Assembly: GCA_964352905.1 (NCBI GenBank)
Contig: CAYGTS010000002.1
Coordinates: 1-56,525, forward strand
From: CAYGTS01 sp964352905
Lineage (GTDB): Bacteria > Pseudomonadota > Gammaproteobacteria > JAHCLG01
Length of the DNA: 56,525 bases
Direction: 5' to 3'
Of this stretch, positions 34,679 through 43,829 are shown piece by piece (position 1 is the stretch's first letter; every line of letters begins with the position of its first letter). The position numbers and the translations under genes were made by a program. The notes under the pieces are model-generated. The model was not told the origin of the DNA. It did not search any database and was given only the letters and a program-made list of their open reading frames with translations.

Positions 34679-34711
34679 ATATTTGGTTCACATCACATTG
34701 TGGAAATCTGA

Positions 34712-35746
34712 TTAATACCGCGTTGCCATTTCTTCTAATGAAATGACTTTAATTTTTGGCGCCTGTCCTGCTGTGCCAAACGCTTCAAAACGTTGTTTGC
34801 AAATATCGCGCATGGCAAGCGATGCTTCTTTTAAATATTTGCGTGGATCGAATTCGCTGGGATTTTTTGCCATAAAACGACGGATAGCTCCTGTTGAAGC
34901 TAAACGTAAATCGGTATCAATATTAATCTTGCGTACGCCATGTTTAATCCCTTCTTGAATTTCTTCAACCGGTACGCCATAAGTTTCAGGAATTTTACCG
35001 CCATATTCATTAATGATTTTTAACCATTCTTGCGGCACGGATGAAGAACCATGCATCACTAAATGGGTATTAGGAATTTTAGCGTGAATTGCTTTTAAAC
35101 GATCAAGCGCTAAAATATCGCCAGTCGGTGGGCGTGAGAATTTATATGCGCCGTGGCTGGTGCCAATCGCAATCGCAAGGGCATCCACATTAGTTGCTGC
35201 AACGAATTCAGCGGCTTGCTGTGGATCAGTCAATAGCTGCTCGTGTGATAATTCACCTTCTGCACCAGAGCCATCTTCTTTGCCCGCGGTTTTCGTTTCG
35301 AGTGATCCTAAACAGCCTAATTCACCTTCTACTGAAACACCACAAGCATGCGCCATGTCTACGGTTAATTTGGTGACGCGCACGTTATATTCAAAACTAG
35401 AAGGGGTTTTCATATCTTCTTCAAGTGAGCCATCCATCATCACCGAAGAAAAACCGAGTTGAATTGAACGCTGGCAAACAGCAGGGGAAGCACCATGATC
35501 TTGGTGCATGCAAAGTGGGATATCCGGGAATTCTTCCATTGCAGCATCCATTAAATGTTTAATAAAACGTGAGCCTGCATATTGCCTCGCACCAGCGGAT
35601 GCTTGCACAATCACCGGGGATTGGGTCGCATTAGCCGCCTGCATGATAGCGCGCATTTGTTCTAGATTATTCACATTAAACGCTGGTACGCCGTAATTAT
35701 TTTCAGCGGCGTGATCGAGTAGTTGTCTTAATGAAATTAATGGCAT
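34712..35746 (-). CDS. fba: Fructose-bisphosphate aldolase, class II
   Basis: A 344-residue Zn-dependent aldolase. It shows CMHQDHGASP, SVMMDGSLEED, VEGELGCLGS, GTSHGAYK, VMHGSSSVP and KINIDTDLR, which hold the zinc histidines, the catalytic Asp and the phosphate site. It interconverts fructose 1,6-bisphosphate and triose phosphates. It is the last gene of pgk-pyk-fba, 20 bases after pyk. Confidence 0.96.
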   Translation of the reverse strand: MPLISLRQLLDHAAENNYGVPAFNVNNLEQMRAIMQAANATQSPVIVQASAGARQYAGSRFIKHLMDAAMEEFPDIPLCMHQDHGASPAVCQRSIQLGFSSVMMDGSLEEDMKTPSSFEYNVRVTKLTVDMAHACGVSVEGELGCLGSLETKTAGKEDGSGAEGELSHEQLLTDPQQAAEFVAATNVDALAIAIGTSHGAYKFSRPPTGDILALDRLKAIHAKIPNTHLVMHGSSSVPQEWLKIINEYGGKIPETYGVPVEEIQEGIKHGVRKINIDTDLRLASTGAIRRFMAKNPSEFDPRKYLKEASLAMRDICKQRFEAFGTAGQAPKIKVISLEEMATRY

Positions 35747-35766
35747 TATGTTTCTCCTCTGATTTT

Positions 35767-37203
35767 TTACAATACATTTTCGACTTTAATGATTTTCATT
35801 GAATTCGTGTGACCATGTTCACCCAATAAATCACCGCGCGTGATAATCACCCAATCTTCTTTAGTTACAATACCGTTTTTTGCTAACTCGGTGATTGCTG
35901 CATGATTGATTTTATCTTCAGTAATGCTTTTTAAATCAAACCCAATGGGGGTAACGCCACGATAAAGACACATTTTTCTTAAGGTGGTTTGGCTGCGTGA
36001 TAAACCATAAATTGGAATACCTGAACGAATGCGTGACATCCATAATGGTGTTGATCCGGATTCAGTTAACGCAATGATCGCTTTAATATTACAGTGATTA
36101 GCACAATACATGGTTGACATTGCAATCGCAAGATCAACGCGATCAAAGTGTAAATCCATGCGGTGTTTAGAAGTTTGGGCAATACGGGTTTTTTCTGCGC
36201 CAAGACAAGCTCGTGTCATTGCGGCAATCGCTTTATCCGGAAATTTACCGGTTGCCGTTTCAGCCGATAACATCACGCAATCTGTGCCATCTAATACCGC
36301 ATTGGCCACATCAAACACTTCTGCGCGAGTGGGCATAGGACTGTTGATCATCGACTCCATCATTTGTGTTGCTGTGATCACCGGTTTATTTAAATAACGG
36401 CACTGATGAATAATATGTTTTTGTGCAGCGGGCAATTCTGCATCACCAATTTCAACACCCAAATCACCACGCGCCACCATCACGGCATCGCTGGCTTTAA
36501 TGATGTCATCAATATTCGCAACCGCTTCAGTGCGCTCAACTTTGGCAACAATACCAGCATGGCTACCGGCTTTTTCTAATAACTGGCGTGCTTCATCGAT
36601 ATCGGCGGCATTGCGCGGGAATGATACAGCAACATAATCCGCATTAAATTTTGCTGCGAGAATAATATCGTGATGATCTTTTTCGGTAAGTGCCTTAGCC
36701 GATAAGCCACCGCCTAAACGGTTAATGCCTTTATTATTAGAAAGTTCGCCACCTACCATCACCGTGCAATGAATTTTGCCTTGCCCCACTTGATTGACTT
36801 GTAATTCAATCAAACCATCATTTAATAATAAAATATCGCCTTTTTTTACGTCATTGGGCAATTCTTTATAATCAATACCAACGCTCTGTTGATTGCCTTG
36901 CAGCGGATCGAGATTAGCATCTAAAATAAATTCATCATCGGTATTTAGCGTAACTTTACCATCAGCGAATTTCGCAATACGAATTTTAGGGCCTTGTAAA
37001 TCGCATAATACCGCGATCACTTTGTCTTGTGCTTTTGCCACTTCACGCACACGATTAATGCGTTCCTCATGATCTTCTGCATTGCCATGCGAAAAATTAA
37101 TTCGCACAACATCAAGGCCAGCTTTAAGCATTTTTGCCAGCATTTTAGGATCGTCAGTGGCAGGGCCTAGGGTAGCAATAATCTTGGTTCGTTTCAGCAT
37201 CAT
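35767..37203 (-). CDS. pyk: Pyruvate kinase
   Basis: A 478-residue enzyme with KIIATLGPATDD, RINFSHGN, the catalytic VAKVERTEAV region, VARGDLGVEIG and ATQMMESM. It makes pyruvate and ATP from phosphoenolpyruvate. The ATG overlaps the pgk stop (ATGA). A second in-frame ATG follows at once, so the start is 37203 or 37200. Confidence 0.96.
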   Translation of the reverse strand: MMLKRTKIIATLGPATDDPKMLAKMLKAGLDVVRINFSHGNAEDHEERINRVREVAKAQDKVIAVLCDLQGPKIRIAKFADGKVTLNTDDEFILDANLDPLQGNQQSVGIDYKELPNDVKKGDILLLNDGLIELQVNQVGQGKIHCTVMVGGELSNNKGINRLGGGLSAKALTEKDHHDIILAAKFNADYVAVSFPRNAADIDEARQLLEKAGSHAGIVAKVERTEAVANIDDIIKASDAVMVARGDLGVEIGDAELPAAQKHIIHQCRYLNKPVITATQMMESMINSPMPTRAEVFDVANAVLDGTDCVMLSAETATGKFPDKAIAAMTRACLGAEKTRIAQTSKHRMDLHFDRVDLAIAMSTMYCANHCNIKAIIALTESGSTPLWMSRIRSGIPIYGLSRSQTTLRKMCLYRGVTPIGFDLKSITEDKINHAAITELAKNGIVTKEDWVIITRGDLLGEHGHTNSMKIIKVENVL

Positions 37204-38375
37204 GAATTCCTTTGTTGTAACATGGCAACTGCCGGTAATGTTTGCCCTTCAATAAATTCTAAAAAGGCACCACCACCGGTTGAAATATAGGAAATTTTGT
37301 CAGTAATATGAAATTGTTCAATGGCATTAATCGTGTCACCACCACCCGCGAGTGAAAAAGCAGGACTATTCGCAACTGTTTCGGCAATCACTTGGGTACC
37401 CTCTGCAAAAGGTTGGTATTCAAACACACCCACAGGGCCATTCCAAATAATCGTGCCAACATTATTAAACAAGGTTTGGTATAGTTGCTGTGTTTGCGGG
37501 CCAATATCTAAAATCATTTCATCACTGGCAATTTCAGTAATCGATTTTATGCGCGTTGTTGCATTATTATTAATCTCCGTTGCCACAACAACATCAATAG
37601 GTAAGGGTAATTCAACGTTATTCGTTTCTGCTAATTGTAGAATTTCATTAGCAGTATCAAGTAAGTCAGGTTCGTATAAAGATTTGCCAACGGCATAACC
37701 TTGCGCTGCTAAAAAAGTGTTAGCAATACCGCCACCGATGATTAAACGATCAACTTTATGTAATAATGATTTTAAAACAGCTAATTTCGTGGAAACTTTT
37801 GCGCCACCTACGATGGCGAGTAAAGGACGTTTTGGATCGGTAAACGCCTGCTGTAATGCAGTTAATTCTTGGCAAAGTAACGGGCCTGCACAAACTTGCT
37901 TCGCAAATTTTGCCACACCGTGAGTAGATGCTTGTGCGCGATGCGCTGTGGCAAAAGCATCCATCACATAAATATCACATAAATTTGCTAATTGTTTCGC
38001 AAAGACATCGTCATTTTCATTTTCACCGGCATAACAACGAATATTTTCGAGCAGGATAATTTCATTGTCGTTAAATGCAACACCGTCTTGCCAATCTTGT
38101 ACCAAGCGTACCTCATGTTGCAGTAACTGTTGTAAACGCTGTGCAATCGGTGCGAGTGAAGTAGCTGCATCAAATTCACCCACTTTAGGCCTACCCAAGT
38201 GCGACATTAAAATGATTTTCGCATGCTGTTGTAGCATGTAACGAATGGAAGGCAGCACAGCTTGCAAGCGTTGATCATTGGCAATCGTTGTGCCTTGCAT
38301 GGGCGCATTCAGATCAACCCTCACCAGTAAACTTTTATTCGCAATATTGAGATCGGTAAGCAGCGTGATATGCAT
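37200..38375 (-). CDS. pgk: Phosphoglycerate kinase
   Basis: A 391-residue enzyme with LVRVDLNAPM, LMSHLGRP, LLENIRCYAGE, VMDAFATAHR and the nucleotide site region AGGGDTINA. It catalyses the first ATP-yielding step of lower glycolysis. It leads the pgk-pyk-fba operon. The order is known from Coxiella and Legionella relatives, where gap and tkt usually precede it; neither is here. Confidence 0.96.
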   Translation of the reverse strand: MHITLLTDLNIANKSLLVRVDLNAPMQGTTIANDQRLQAVLPSIRYMLQQHAKIILMSHLGRPKVGEFDAATSLAPIAQRLQQLLQHEVRLVQDWQDGVAFNDNEIILLENIRCYAGENENDDVFAKQLANLCDIYVMDAFATAHRAQASTHGVAKFAKQVCAGPLLCQELTALQQAFTDPKRPLLAIVGGAKVSTKLAVLKSLLHKVDRLIIGGGIANTFLAAQGYAVGKSLYEPDLLDTANEILQLAETNNVELPLPIDVVVATEINNNATTRIKSITEIASDEMILDIGPQTQQLYQTLFNNVGTIIWNGPVGVFEYQPFAEGTQVIAETVANSPAFSLAGGGDTINAIEQFHITDKISYISTGGGAFLEFIEGQTLPAVAMLQQRNS

Positions 38376-38512
38376 ATGATAATACCCAGTTTTACTTGAG
38401 GCCGCATTTTAACTCATTGAGCAAAATAAACCTAGTGACTACGATTTCAGGGCTGGATCGCCGGGTAAGGCAGTGCTAACCTTATCAGCTAAGAGACAGG
38501 GAAATCACATTC

Positions 38513-39880
38513 ATGAAGACCATTATTGAGCCATTTCGCATTAAAAGTGTTGAGCCGATCCGCATGACTACTGAAAAAGAACGTGATTTATTATTAAAGG
38601 CTGCGGATTACAATTTATTTGCGTTGCATGCGGATGATGTCTTAATTGATTTATTAACTGACTCAGGCACATCAGCGATGAGTGCGCAACAATGGGCTGC
38701 TGTCATGAGTGGCGATGAAAGTTATGCCGGTTCCAGTTCGTTTTATGCGTTTCAAACTGCGGTGCAAAATTTAATGCCTTTTAAACATATTATTCCAACG
38801 CACCAAGGGCGTGCAGCCGAACGGATTTTAGCCAGCGTTATTGGCAGGCCAGGCAAACGTGTGCCTAATAATACCCATTTTGATACCACGCGTGCTAATT
38901 TTGAGGCGCAAGGTATGCTTGCAGATAATTTTTTAATCCCCGAAGCACTTGAGAGTGATTTAGATTATCCCTTTAAAGGTAATATGAATGTTGCAAAATT
39001 AGATGCGTATTTAGCAGAACATCATAAAAATGTGCCGCTAGTGATGATCACCATTACTAATAATGCTGGCGGTGGGCAACCGGTTTCTTTAGAAAATATT
39101 GCGCAAACAAAACAAATTTGTAAAAAATATCATAAAAAATTATTTATAGATGGCTGTCGTTTTGCAGAAAATGCATATTTTATTAAATTACGCGAACCAG
39201 GTTATGAAAATGAATCCATAACAAATATTGTTAGGAAAGTATTTAGCTATGCCGATGGTATGACCATGAGTGCCAAAAAAGATACCTTTGCCAATATTGG
39301 TGGGTGGCTTGCAGTGAACGATGATGAAATGGCAGAGCAATTCCGTAATCAACTCATTGTGAGTGAAGGGTTTCCAACGTATGGTGGTTTAGCCGGGCGT
39401 GATTTAGCCGCTATTGCTCAAGGGCTAACCGAAATAGTGGATGAAGATTATTTACATTATCGCATTCGCACCTCGCAATATTTAGGCGATGCTTTAAGCC
39501 AACTTGGGATCCCGGTTCTTAAACCAATAGGAGGGCATGCTGTTTATATTGATGCTAAAAAAATGTTGCCCGAAATTGCTTTGTTAAATTTTCCAGGCCA
39601 AGCGATTTGCATTGAACTTTATAGAATTGGTGGAATTCGTAGTTGTGAACTGGGATCGTTGGCATTTGGTTCGCAATATGAAGGAAAACAAGTAACAGCA
39701 CCTATGGAATTAGTGCGTCTAGCTTTACCACGCCGTGTTTATACGCAAAGCCATATTGATTATGTGATAGAATGCTGCGCAGAGTTAGTTAAGCGCAAAA
39801 AGGATCTGCGTGGTGTTGAAATAATTTGGCAACCCAAAACATTACGCCATTTTACAGCTAAAATGAAATTATTAGCATAG
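38513..39880 (+). CDS. tnaA: Tryptophanase (beta-eliminating lyase)
   Basis: A 455-residue PLP enzyme of the tryptophanase/tyrosine phenol-lyase family. EPFRIKSVEPIRMTTEK, TDSGTSAMS, PTHQGRAAE and MSAKKD (PLP lysine probably K256) are conserved. The C-terminal LRHFTAKM keeps the His that tyrosine phenol-lyases replace (RFFTAR). The Arg diagnostic for tyrosine phenol-lyase (RSMERG) is Leu here (RSCELG). This favours tryptophan to indole, pyruvate and ammonia. No TnaC-type leader peptide was found in the 137-bp upstream gap. It probably heads an operon with the dipeptidase and metal exporter genes. Confidence 0.87.
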   Translation: MKTIIEPFRIKSVEPIRMTTEKERDLLLKAADYNLFALHADDVLIDLLTDSGTSAMSAQQWAAVMSGDESYAGSSSFYAFQTAVQNLMPFKHIIPTHQGRAAERILASVIGRPGKRVPNNTHFDTTRANFEAQGMLADNFLIPEALESDLDYPFKGNMNVAKLDAYLAEHHKNVPLVMITITNNAGGGQPVSLENIAQTKQICKKYHKKLFIDGCRFAENAYFIKLREPGYENESITNIVRKVFSYADGMTMSAKKDTFANIGGWLAVNDDEMAEQFRNQLIVSEGFPTYGGLAGRDLAAIAQGLTEIVDEDYLHYRIRTSQYLGDALSQLGIPVLKPIGGHAVYIDAKKMLPEIALLNFPGQAICIELYRIGGIRSCELGSLAFGSQYEGKQVTAPMELVRLALPRRVYTQSHIDYVIECCAELVKRKKDLRGVEIIWQPKTLRHFTAKMKLLA

Positions 39881-39888
39881 GGGGGGGG
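39880..39888 (+). other. G9 homopolymer tract before the dipeptidase start
   Basis: Nine consecutive Gs begin with the last base of the tnaA stop and end five bases before the GTG start of the next gene, overlapping its Shine-Dalgarno zone. Such a run is rare in this AT-rich DNA and is prone to slipped-strand length change. Confidence 0.8.
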
Positions 39889-39893
39889 ATAGA

Positions 39894-40637
39894 GTGAAAA
39901 AAATAGCAGTCATTTGCTTTTTATTGCCGTTAAAATTATTTGCTTTACCGAATGGATTTGTTTATTTAAAAAATGTTTCCCCCAGTATTATTCAAGATGT
40001 ACGTTATGCGGGATACCATAATTTTGTAGGCAGGCCAATTGAAGGCTATCAAGCCGCAGAATGTGTTCTAAGCAAGCCAGCTGCTGTTGCCTTAAAAAAC
40101 GTACAACAAGAATTATTAAAATCAAATTTCTCATTAAAGGTATTTGATTGTTATCGCCCACAACGTGCGGTTAATGATTTCATTACCTGGTCGCAACAAG
40201 TGGGGCAAAATCCAATGCAAGCGGAATTTTACCCCAGCGTAAACAAAAAAGATTTTTTTAAACTAGGCTATGTGGCGGCTCGTTCAGGGCATACACGCGG
40301 ATCAACGGTTGATTTAACCATTGTGCCTGTACCAACTCTACAGGCAGGACAATATCATCGTGGCCAAAAGTTAGTCGCTTGTACGGCAGCATATCATAAA
40401 CGTTTTTATGACAGTGGTATTGATATGGGAACCGGTTTTGATTGTTTAGATCGTGCCTCACACATTACAAATCATAAAATTGGCACAGTGGCTTATAGTG
40501 GGCGCATGCTGTTACGTAAAATTATGCTAAAAAATGGCTTTGAACCGTATGATCAAGAATGGTGGCATTTCACGTTAAGAAATGAACCTTATCCTAATCG
40601 TTACTTTAACTTTCCGATTGTGGCAGATCAACCATGA
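39894..40637 (+). CDS. D-alanyl-D-alanine dipeptidase (VanX/DdpX type), exported
   Basis: A 247-residue zinc peptidase. SGHTRGSTVDLTI holds zinc ligands H133 and D140; EWWH holds E222 and H225; YRPQ holds the conserved Arg89. An N-terminal signal peptide (KKIAVICFLLPLKLFALP) places it in the periplasm, so a role in wall recycling or D-Ala-D-Ala use is more likely than vancomycin resistance, since no vanHA-like genes are near. The start is GTG with the G9 tract upstream. Its end overlaps the CDF gene by four bases. Confidence 0.9.
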   Translation: MKKIAVICFLLPLKLFALPNGFVYLKNVSPSIIQDVRYAGYHNFVGRPIEGYQAAECVLSKPAAVALKNVQQELLKSNFSLKVFDCYRPQRAVNDFITWSQQVGQNPMQAEFYPSVNKKDFFKLGYVAARSGHTRGSTVDLTIVPVPTLQAGQYHRGQKLVACTAAYHKRFYDSGIDMGTGFDCLDRASHITNHKIGTVAYSGRMLLRKIMLKNGFEPYDQEWWHFTLRNEPYPNRYFNFPIVADQP

Positions 40638-41773
40638 ATCATGATGTTTTACGTTATAATGAAGCAAAACGCATAACTATTATTGGCGCAATTGTTAATA
40701 TCTTACTAGGCATTATTAAAGTTTTTTTTGGCATATGGGGTCGTTCGCATGCCTTAGTTGCTGATGGTATTCATTCTTTTTCAGATTTGATTACGGATTT
40801 GCTGGTTTTATTCGCCGCTAAATATGGCAGTCTTGAAGCTGATGAGGATCATCCCTATGGTCACAAGCGTATTGAAACCGCTGCAACCATGGCTTTATCC
40901 GTATTATTAATCATTGTTGGATTATTAATTATTATCGATAGCGGTTGGCGTTTGGTTAATGTTAAAACCCTAGAAAAACCGGATTTCTTTACTTTAATCA
41001 TTGCGTTTATTTCAGTGGTGGCTAATGAAATTATTTTTCGGATCACACTTACGGTTGCGAAAAAAATTAAGTCAGAATTATTGCGCGCTAATGCTTGGCA
41101 TTCACGTAGCGATGCAGCATCGTCTTTTATTGTGTTAATTGGTGTAGCCGCAAGCTTACTGGGTTTTACCTTTTTAGATGAAGTCGCAGCGATTGCAGTC
41201 GGCGGTATGATTGTTCACATGGGATGGAATATCGGTTGGAACAGTTTGCGAGAATTAGTGGATACCGGCGTTGATAGCAAAACCTATCAAGCAATTCACC
41301 AAGCCATTAACACTATTCCTGGCGTGTTAAGCGTGCATGAGTTACGCACGCGGTTTATGGGCGGTGAAATTTATGTTGATGTGCACATATTAGTAGAAGA
41401 GCGCTTAAGTGTTTCAGAAGGACATTATCTTAGTGATCAAGTGCGTAAGCAATTACACAGAAATCATCCTGAAATTATCGATGTCACGGTGCATGTTGAT
41501 CCCGAAGATGATCAGACGCAACGTTTATCACATAATTTACCCTCACGTGAGCAAGCAGTGAAAACAATCACCTCACACTTGCAAATGCAACACATTGATA
41601 CCAATCAATCACTGATTAAATTGCATTATCTAGCGGGTAAAATTGAAGTCGATTTGTTTTTTCCCTTAGCTATTTTACAATCAGGCTATGATAAAACACA
41701 CTTGTTGCAAGCGATCAAAAAAGCCTTAGCCGCTTATACTTATTTTGGGAAGTTGCAAGTGTATTTTTTTTAA
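40634..41773 (+). CDS. Cation diffusion facilitator (FieF-like metal exporter)
   Basis: A 379-residue protein with six membrane segments. Metal sites appear as ADGIHSFSDLITD and AWHSRSDAAS, with HPYGHKR between helices. A cytoplasmic domain (VHELRTRFMGGEIYVDVHI) and an extra C-terminal extension of about 90 residues follow. The family exports Zn2+, Fe2+ or Mn2+ in exchange for protons. Translationally coupled to the dipeptidase gene (ATGA). Confidence 0.92.
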   Translation: MNHDVLRYNEAKRITIIGAIVNILLGIIKVFFGIWGRSHALVADGIHSFSDLITDLLVLFAAKYGSLEADEDHPYGHKRIETAATMALSVLLIIVGLLIIIDSGWRLVNVKTLEKPDFFTLIIAFISVVANEIIFRITLTVAKKIKSELLRANAWHSRSDAASSFIVLIGVAASLLGFTFLDEVAAIAVGGMIVHMGWNIGWNSLRELVDTGVDSKTYQAIHQAINTIPGVLSVHELRTRFMGGEIYVDVHILVEERLSVSEGHYLSDQVRKQLHRNHPEIIDVTVHVDPEDDQTQRLSHNLPSREQAVKTITSHLQMQHIDTNQSLIKLHYLAGKIEVDLFFPLAILQSGYDKTHLLQAIKKALAAYTYFGKLQVYFF

Positions 41774-41831
41774 TGGTGCCAAACTTACGGCTCTTTGCTA
41801 TACTTTGTCACTTTAAATAAAGAGATCCAGC

Positions 41832-42257
41832 ATGGAACAACAATTACTACAATTTATTGCTAACCATTGGTTACTAGTGGCGGCTTTTGTCATCTTACTG
41901 ATTGCCATTATTGCGGTTGAAGCTAAGGGTGCTACCTCACAAAATCGTGTGTCACCGCAACTTGCAACGCAACTCATGAACCGTGACAATGCCTTAGTGC
42001 TAGATGTACGCGATAGCGATGCCTATAAAAAAGCGCATATCATCAATGCGCTAAATATTCCAAGTGCAAACATTGACCAGCAAATGAGTAAGTTGCAAAA
42101 ACATAAAAAAAAACCCATCATAGTTTGTTGCTATGTGGGGCAACAGGCCACTAAAGTTGCACAAGCACTGAAAACCCAGGGCTTTGAAGATGTACGTGTG
42201 TTGCATGGCGGTTTTAATGCTTGGCAGGCAGCAGATTTGCCGGTCGTTAAAGATTAG
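41832..42257 (+). CDS. yibN: Membrane-anchored rhodanese-domain protein YibN
   Basis: A 141-residue protein. An N-terminal membrane helix (WLLVAAFVILLIAIIAVEA) is followed by a rhodanese domain with LVLDVRDSDAYKKAHI and the active-site loop IIVCCYVGQQATKVA. YibN precedes secB-gpsA in many gammaproteobacteria and has been tied to membrane protein biogenesis. GAGAT precedes the ATG. A partial family A repeat lies between it and secB. Confidence 0.9.
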   Translation: MEQQLLQFIANHWLLVAAFVILLIAIIAVEAKGATSQNRVSPQLATQLMNRDNALVLDVRDSDAYKKAHIINALNIPSANIDQQMSKLQKHKKKPIIVCCYVGQQATKVAQALKTQGFEDVRVLHGGFNAWQAADLPVVKD

Positions 42258-42285
42258 TGGCGCACTCAGTCTTATGGATGGAGAT

Positions 42286-42326
42286 CGCCAAATATGGGCG
42301 TTCCCGGCTACATGGTGAATAGTGAC
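42286..42326. mobile_element. Partial family A repeat (A10)
   Basis: Only the right part remains: CGCCAAATATGGGCGTTCCC followed by the tip TGAATAGTGAC. It stands between yibN and secB, just before the secB ribosome binding site. Confidence 0.75.
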
Positions 42327-42350
42327 AATTTTTACAGAGAGGACATGATT

Positions 42351-42815
42351 ATGACTGAAGTTAATAAACAAGATGATGCAAACAAACAAGAGTTTGCGAT
42401 CCAACGCATTTATATTAAGGATCTTTCATTTGAGTCACCACAATCACCCGCGATTTTCCGTGGCGAGTGGAAACCAGAAGTGAAATTTGAATTGAACACC
42501 GCTAACCAAGCCTTAGATGATGAAAATCATGAAGTTGTGTTATCAGTGACAGTGACGGCAGAAGTTGACAAAAAAGTCGCTTTCATCGTTGAAGTCAAAC
42601 AAGCAGGTATTTTTACTTTAAAAGGCATTGCCGGTGAACAACGAGATGCAGTATTAGGTAGTCTTTGTCCTTCTATTTTATTCCCTTACTTACGTGAAGC
42701 GGTTTCTGATGCCGTCGTGCGTGGTTCGTTCCCGCAACTCTACTTAGCGCCGATTAATTTTGACATGGTTTATGCAGAACATAAAAAGCAGCAACAAACC
42801 AAAAAAGAGCATTAA
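42351..42815 (+). CDS. secB: Protein-export chaperone SecB
   Basis: A 154-residue chaperone. FAIQRIYIKDLSFESPQSP, WKPEVKFEL, GEQRDAVLGSLCPSILFPY and FPQLYLAPINF are family signatures. SecB keeps preproteins unfolded and delivers them to SecA. ATG 42351 is preferred because AGAGGA lies seven bases before it. gpsA follows three bases after the stop. Confidence 0.96.
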   Translation: MTEVNKQDDANKQEFAIQRIYIKDLSFESPQSPAIFRGEWKPEVKFELNTANQALDDENHEVVLSVTVTAEVDKKVAFIVEVKQAGIFTLKGIAGEQRDAVLGSLCPSILFPYLREAVSDAVVRGSFPQLYLAPINFDMVYAEHKKQQQTKKEH

Positions 42816-42818
42816 TTC

Positions 42819-43805
42819 ATGGCGAGCATTGCTGTGCTGGGAGCGGGTTCTTGGGGTACCGCACTCGCGACAGTTTTGGCGAATAATCATCATCACGTGC
42901 TATTATGGGCACGTGATGAAACGCTGATTGCTGATCTGAAAAAAACACAGTGCAACCAAAAGTATCTGCCGAATTTACCGTTACCAAACCAGCTTAATTT
43001 TGATCATGATTTAACACGAGTCTTAGATCATGCTGATCATGTTTTGATTGCAGTCCCTAGTCACGCTTTTGCTGATCTGATCACCCAAATCAAAAATCAT
43101 ATTACAACAGAACAAACTATTTGTTGGGCGACTAAAGGATTAGATAGCAACAATAGTCGATTTTTGCATGAAATTGTTGAACAGGAATTCAGCAATGAGT
43201 ATGCGGTATTATCAGGCCCTTCGTTTGCTAAAGAAGTCGTAAAAAAAATGCCAACTGCAGTTACGATTGCGGGATATAATTCTCATGTTGCAAAATTGTG
43301 GCAGCAATTTTTCCATAATGATTATTTTCGCGTTTATACTAGCCAGGATGTGGTTGGGGTTGAGATAGCCGCTAGCGTTAAAAATGTCTTGGCGATTGCG
43401 GCAGGTATTAATGATGGTTTAAATTTTGGTGTTAACGCACGTTCTGCACTGATTACGCGTGGTTTAGCCGAAATGTTACGCTTAGGTGAAAAATTAGGTG
43501 CAATACCAGAAACCTTTATGGGTTTATCAGGACTAGGAGATTTAATTTTAACTTGCAGCGATGATCAATCTCGCAATCGCCGTTTAGGCTTATGCTTGGG
43601 GCGTGGTTTAAACCTTTCAGAAGCGCAAGCTGAAATTAAACAAACCATTGAAGGTATTCAAACCACAAAATTAATTCATGACTTAGCAAAACGCTTAAAT
43701 GTTGACATGCCAATTTGCAAACAAGTTTATAATGTTCTTTACCAAAATGTTACACCACGAGATGCTGTTAAAGTATTGTTAGCGCGCGATCCCAAAGCTG
43801 AATAA
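42819..43805 (+). CDS. gpsA: Glycerol-3-phosphate dehydrogenase [NAD(P)+]
   Basis: A 328-residue enzyme with the Rossmann motif VLGAGSWGTALA, ATKGLD, LSGPSFAKEV, the catalytic Lys region AASVKNVLAIAAG, and GLSGLGDLILTC. It makes sn-glycerol 3-phosphate for phospholipids. It completes the yibN-secB-gpsA unit; a family A repeat inserted 24 bases after the stop. Confidence 0.96.
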   Translation: MASIAVLGAGSWGTALATVLANNHHHVLLWARDETLIADLKKTQCNQKYLPNLPLPNQLNFDHDLTRVLDHADHVLIAVPSHAFADLITQIKNHITTEQTICWATKGLDSNNSRFLHEIVEQEFSNEYAVLSGPSFAKEVVKKMPTAVTIAGYNSHVAKLWQQFFHNDYFRVYTSQDVVGVEIAASVKNVLAIAAGINDGLNFGVNARSALITRGLAEMLRLGEKLGAIPETFMGLSGLGDLILTCSDDQSRNRRLGLCLGRGLNLSEAQAEIKQTIEGIQTTKLIHDLAKRLNVDMPICKQVYNVLYQNVTPRDAVKVLLARDPKAE

Positions 43806-43829
43806 AGTCTTCAAAGCTTAAGAATTATT

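Noticed and set aside
38376..38512. TnaC-like leader peptide before tryptophanase
   Set aside because: No short frame with a ribosome binding site, a Trp codon and a suitable end was found; the one short frame seen (ending RRVRQC) has no Trp.
38513..39880. Tyrosine phenol-lyase as an alternative call
   Set aside because: The Arg of RSMERG is Leu here and the C-terminal His of the tryptophanase motif RHFTAK is kept.
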